In this document: one piece after another, positions 15,471-16,098 of the stretch | How positions within the stretch are numbered: the stretch's first letter is position 1 | Layout of the letters: each line of letters begins with the position of its first letter | Made by a program: the position numbers and the translations under genes | The notes under the pieces: model-generated | Database searches by the model: none | What the model was told of the DNA's origin: nothing | The model's input: only the letters and a program-made list of their open reading frames with translations | Assembly (NCBI GenBank): GCA_937974175.1 | Contig: CALJIG010000060.1 | Location: forward strand, 1-16,098 | Direction: 5' to 3' | DNA: 16,098 bases | Source of the DNA: an uncultured Ignavibacteria bacterium | GTDB taxonomy: Bacteria; Bacteroidota; Ignavibacteria; Tepidaquicellales; Tepidaquicellaceae

Positions 15471-15546
15471 GCGGGAGTAACTCAGTTGGTAGAGTCACAG
15501 CCTTCCAAGCTGTTGGTCGCGAGTTCGAGTCTCGTCTCCCGCTCCA
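15471..15546 (+). tRNA. tRNA-Gly(UCC)
   Basis: Acceptor GCGGGAG (15471-15477) pairs with CTCCCGC (15536-15542), with discriminator T. The anticodon loop CTTCCAA gives TCC at 15504-15506. CCA is encoded at 15544-15546, unlike in the other complete tRNAs here, though this could be chance. Confidence 0.95.
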
Positions 15547-15648
15547 AATACTCAGAGCGAGAAAAATCCTGATTGAATTTAATTATTCATTCTGTTCTAC
15601 GAGTTTAACTTGAGCAAAACCCTCTCAAGAAAAGTTTTAAGTTAACAC

Positions 15649-15712
<64 letters not shown>

Positions 15713-15721
<9 letters not shown>

Positions 15722-15781
15722 CAAGAAGTTCACAAAGTTTGATTTAAGGCTCATCCCGCTAAAGCGGGATCATCAGCTCAA
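15713..15781. repeat. 12-bp direct repeat of the tRNA-Thr 3' end
   Basis: TCATCAGCTCAA occurs at 15713-15724, spanning the tRNA-Thr acceptor 3' strand and the next bases, and exactly again at 15770-15781. The copies are 57 bases apart and the second begins on the last base of the hairpin at 15753-15770. The arrangement resembles a target-site duplication or a tRNA 3'-end recombination scar. Confidence 0.75.
15753..15770. repeat. GC-rich hairpin (ATCCCGC/GCGGGAT) after tRNA-Thr
   Basis: ATCCCGC (15753-15759) pairs perfectly with GCGGGAT (15764-15770) over a TAAA loop. An eight-A run comes shortly after and a five-T run later, but no T-run follows directly, so it is not a standard terminator. 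It shares the TCCCGC-loop-GCGGGA core with the hairpin at 15-33, so both may be copies of one dispersed element. Confidence 0.6.
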
Positions 15782-15856
15782 AAAAAGTTTTTAACATACT
15801 ACTCCCTCCAATTACACTCAAGAGAGGTTTAGAAAAAAGATAACAATTAATTCATC

Positions 15857-16030
15857 ATGGCAAAAGAAGGTGCAAGAATAAAAATTAAGTTGGTAAGCGC
15901 TGAAGGTCCTAATAAAGGAAAATCAGTTTACGTTACAACTAAAAACAGAAACAACACGAAAGAAAGACTTGAAATGAAGAAGTATTGCAAGTGGACTAAG
16001 CAGCACATCCTTCACAAAGAAACCAAGTAA
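15857..16030 (+). CDS. rpmG: 50S ribosomal protein L33
   Basis: A 57-aa L33, a small basic protein of the large subunit near the E site. The typical V-T-T-K-N-R-N-N segment (26-33), the basic L-E-M-K-K-Y-C-K-W stretch (38-46) and the H-I-L-H-K-E-T-K C-terminus (50-57) identify it. Only one cysteine (C44) remains, so the two CxxC zinc pairs of the zinc-binding form are missing; this is the zinc-independent type. tRNA-Trp begins six bases after its stop, so the mRNA and tRNA are probably made as one transcript. rpmG-trnW-secE-nusG is a common bacterial order, so secE and nusG are expected beyond the window. Confidence 0.95.
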   Translation: MAKEGARIKIKLVSAEGPNKGKSVYVTTKNRNNTKERLEMKKYCKWTKQHILHKETK

Positions 16031-16036
16031 TTTTAT

Positions 16037-16098
16037 ACGGGTGTAGCTCAATTGGTAGAGTAGCGGTCTCCAAAACCGTTGGTTGGGGGTTCGAGTCC
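16037..16098 (+). tRNA. tRNA-Trp(CCA), 3' end beyond the window
   Basis: The 5' acceptor strand ACGGGTG (16037-16043), D-arm and anticodon arm are present. The anticodon loop CTCCAAA gives CCA at 16070-16072. The window ends in the T-arm after TTCGAGTCC, so the 3' acceptor strand cannot be checked. Position after rpmG fits the usual lead-in to secE. Confidence 0.92.

Overview
The window looks like a chromosomal core region of an AT-rich, Gram-negative bacterium of the Bacteroidota/Ignavibacteriota (FCB) lineage. The support is a paired DUF1800/DUF1501 operon with a Tat signal on the DUF1501 protein, a prokaryotic-RING/TPR membrane protein, and A/T-rich sequence with no clear Shine-Dalgarno ahead of almost every start. 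Two genes have forced TTG starts. The lineage is an inference from content and style; no marker was aligned.

Layout. Positions 1-398 are noncoding and hold a GC-rich hairpin and an 11-bp tandem repeat. A terminator-like hairpin at 399-428 then leads into the transcription/translation cluster rimP-nusA-infB-rbfA-truB (446-6384), all on the + strand with short gaps. NusA carries a long acidic C-terminal tail. IF2 carries a 36-bp tandem repeat in its basic linker. tRNA-Ser(UGA) and a terminator close this block. Next come a minus-strand GH5-like glycoside hydrolase (6668-7672), a divergent two-gene operon of a variant TrpF-like protein and a PhzF-like protein (7743-9215), and a small minus-strand secreted protein. 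DUF1800 and DUF1501 follow as a second operon (9682-12402). After a repeat-rich spacer and a small secreted protein on the minus strand there is a third pair: a LysE-type transporter and a RING-like/TPR/transmembrane protein (12889-15170), both starting at TTG. The window ends in a tRNA Tyr-Gly-Thr array, rpmG, and the 5' part of tRNA-Trp, the usual lead-in to secE-nusG and the rplKAJL cluster.

How the genes fit together. The two ends serve the translation machinery: 30S maturation (RimP, RbfA), initiation (IF2), elongation/antitermination (NusA), tRNA modification (TruB), tRNAs and L33. The middle (6.6-15.2 kb) is accessory. The parts most worth following up are the TrpF-like protein with altered substrate-binding motifs next to PhzF, the LysE/RING pair, and the tRNA-Thr-to-rpmG gap. 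In many bacteria tuf sits in that gap; here there is only a hairpin flanked by a 12-bp copy of the tRNA 3' end.
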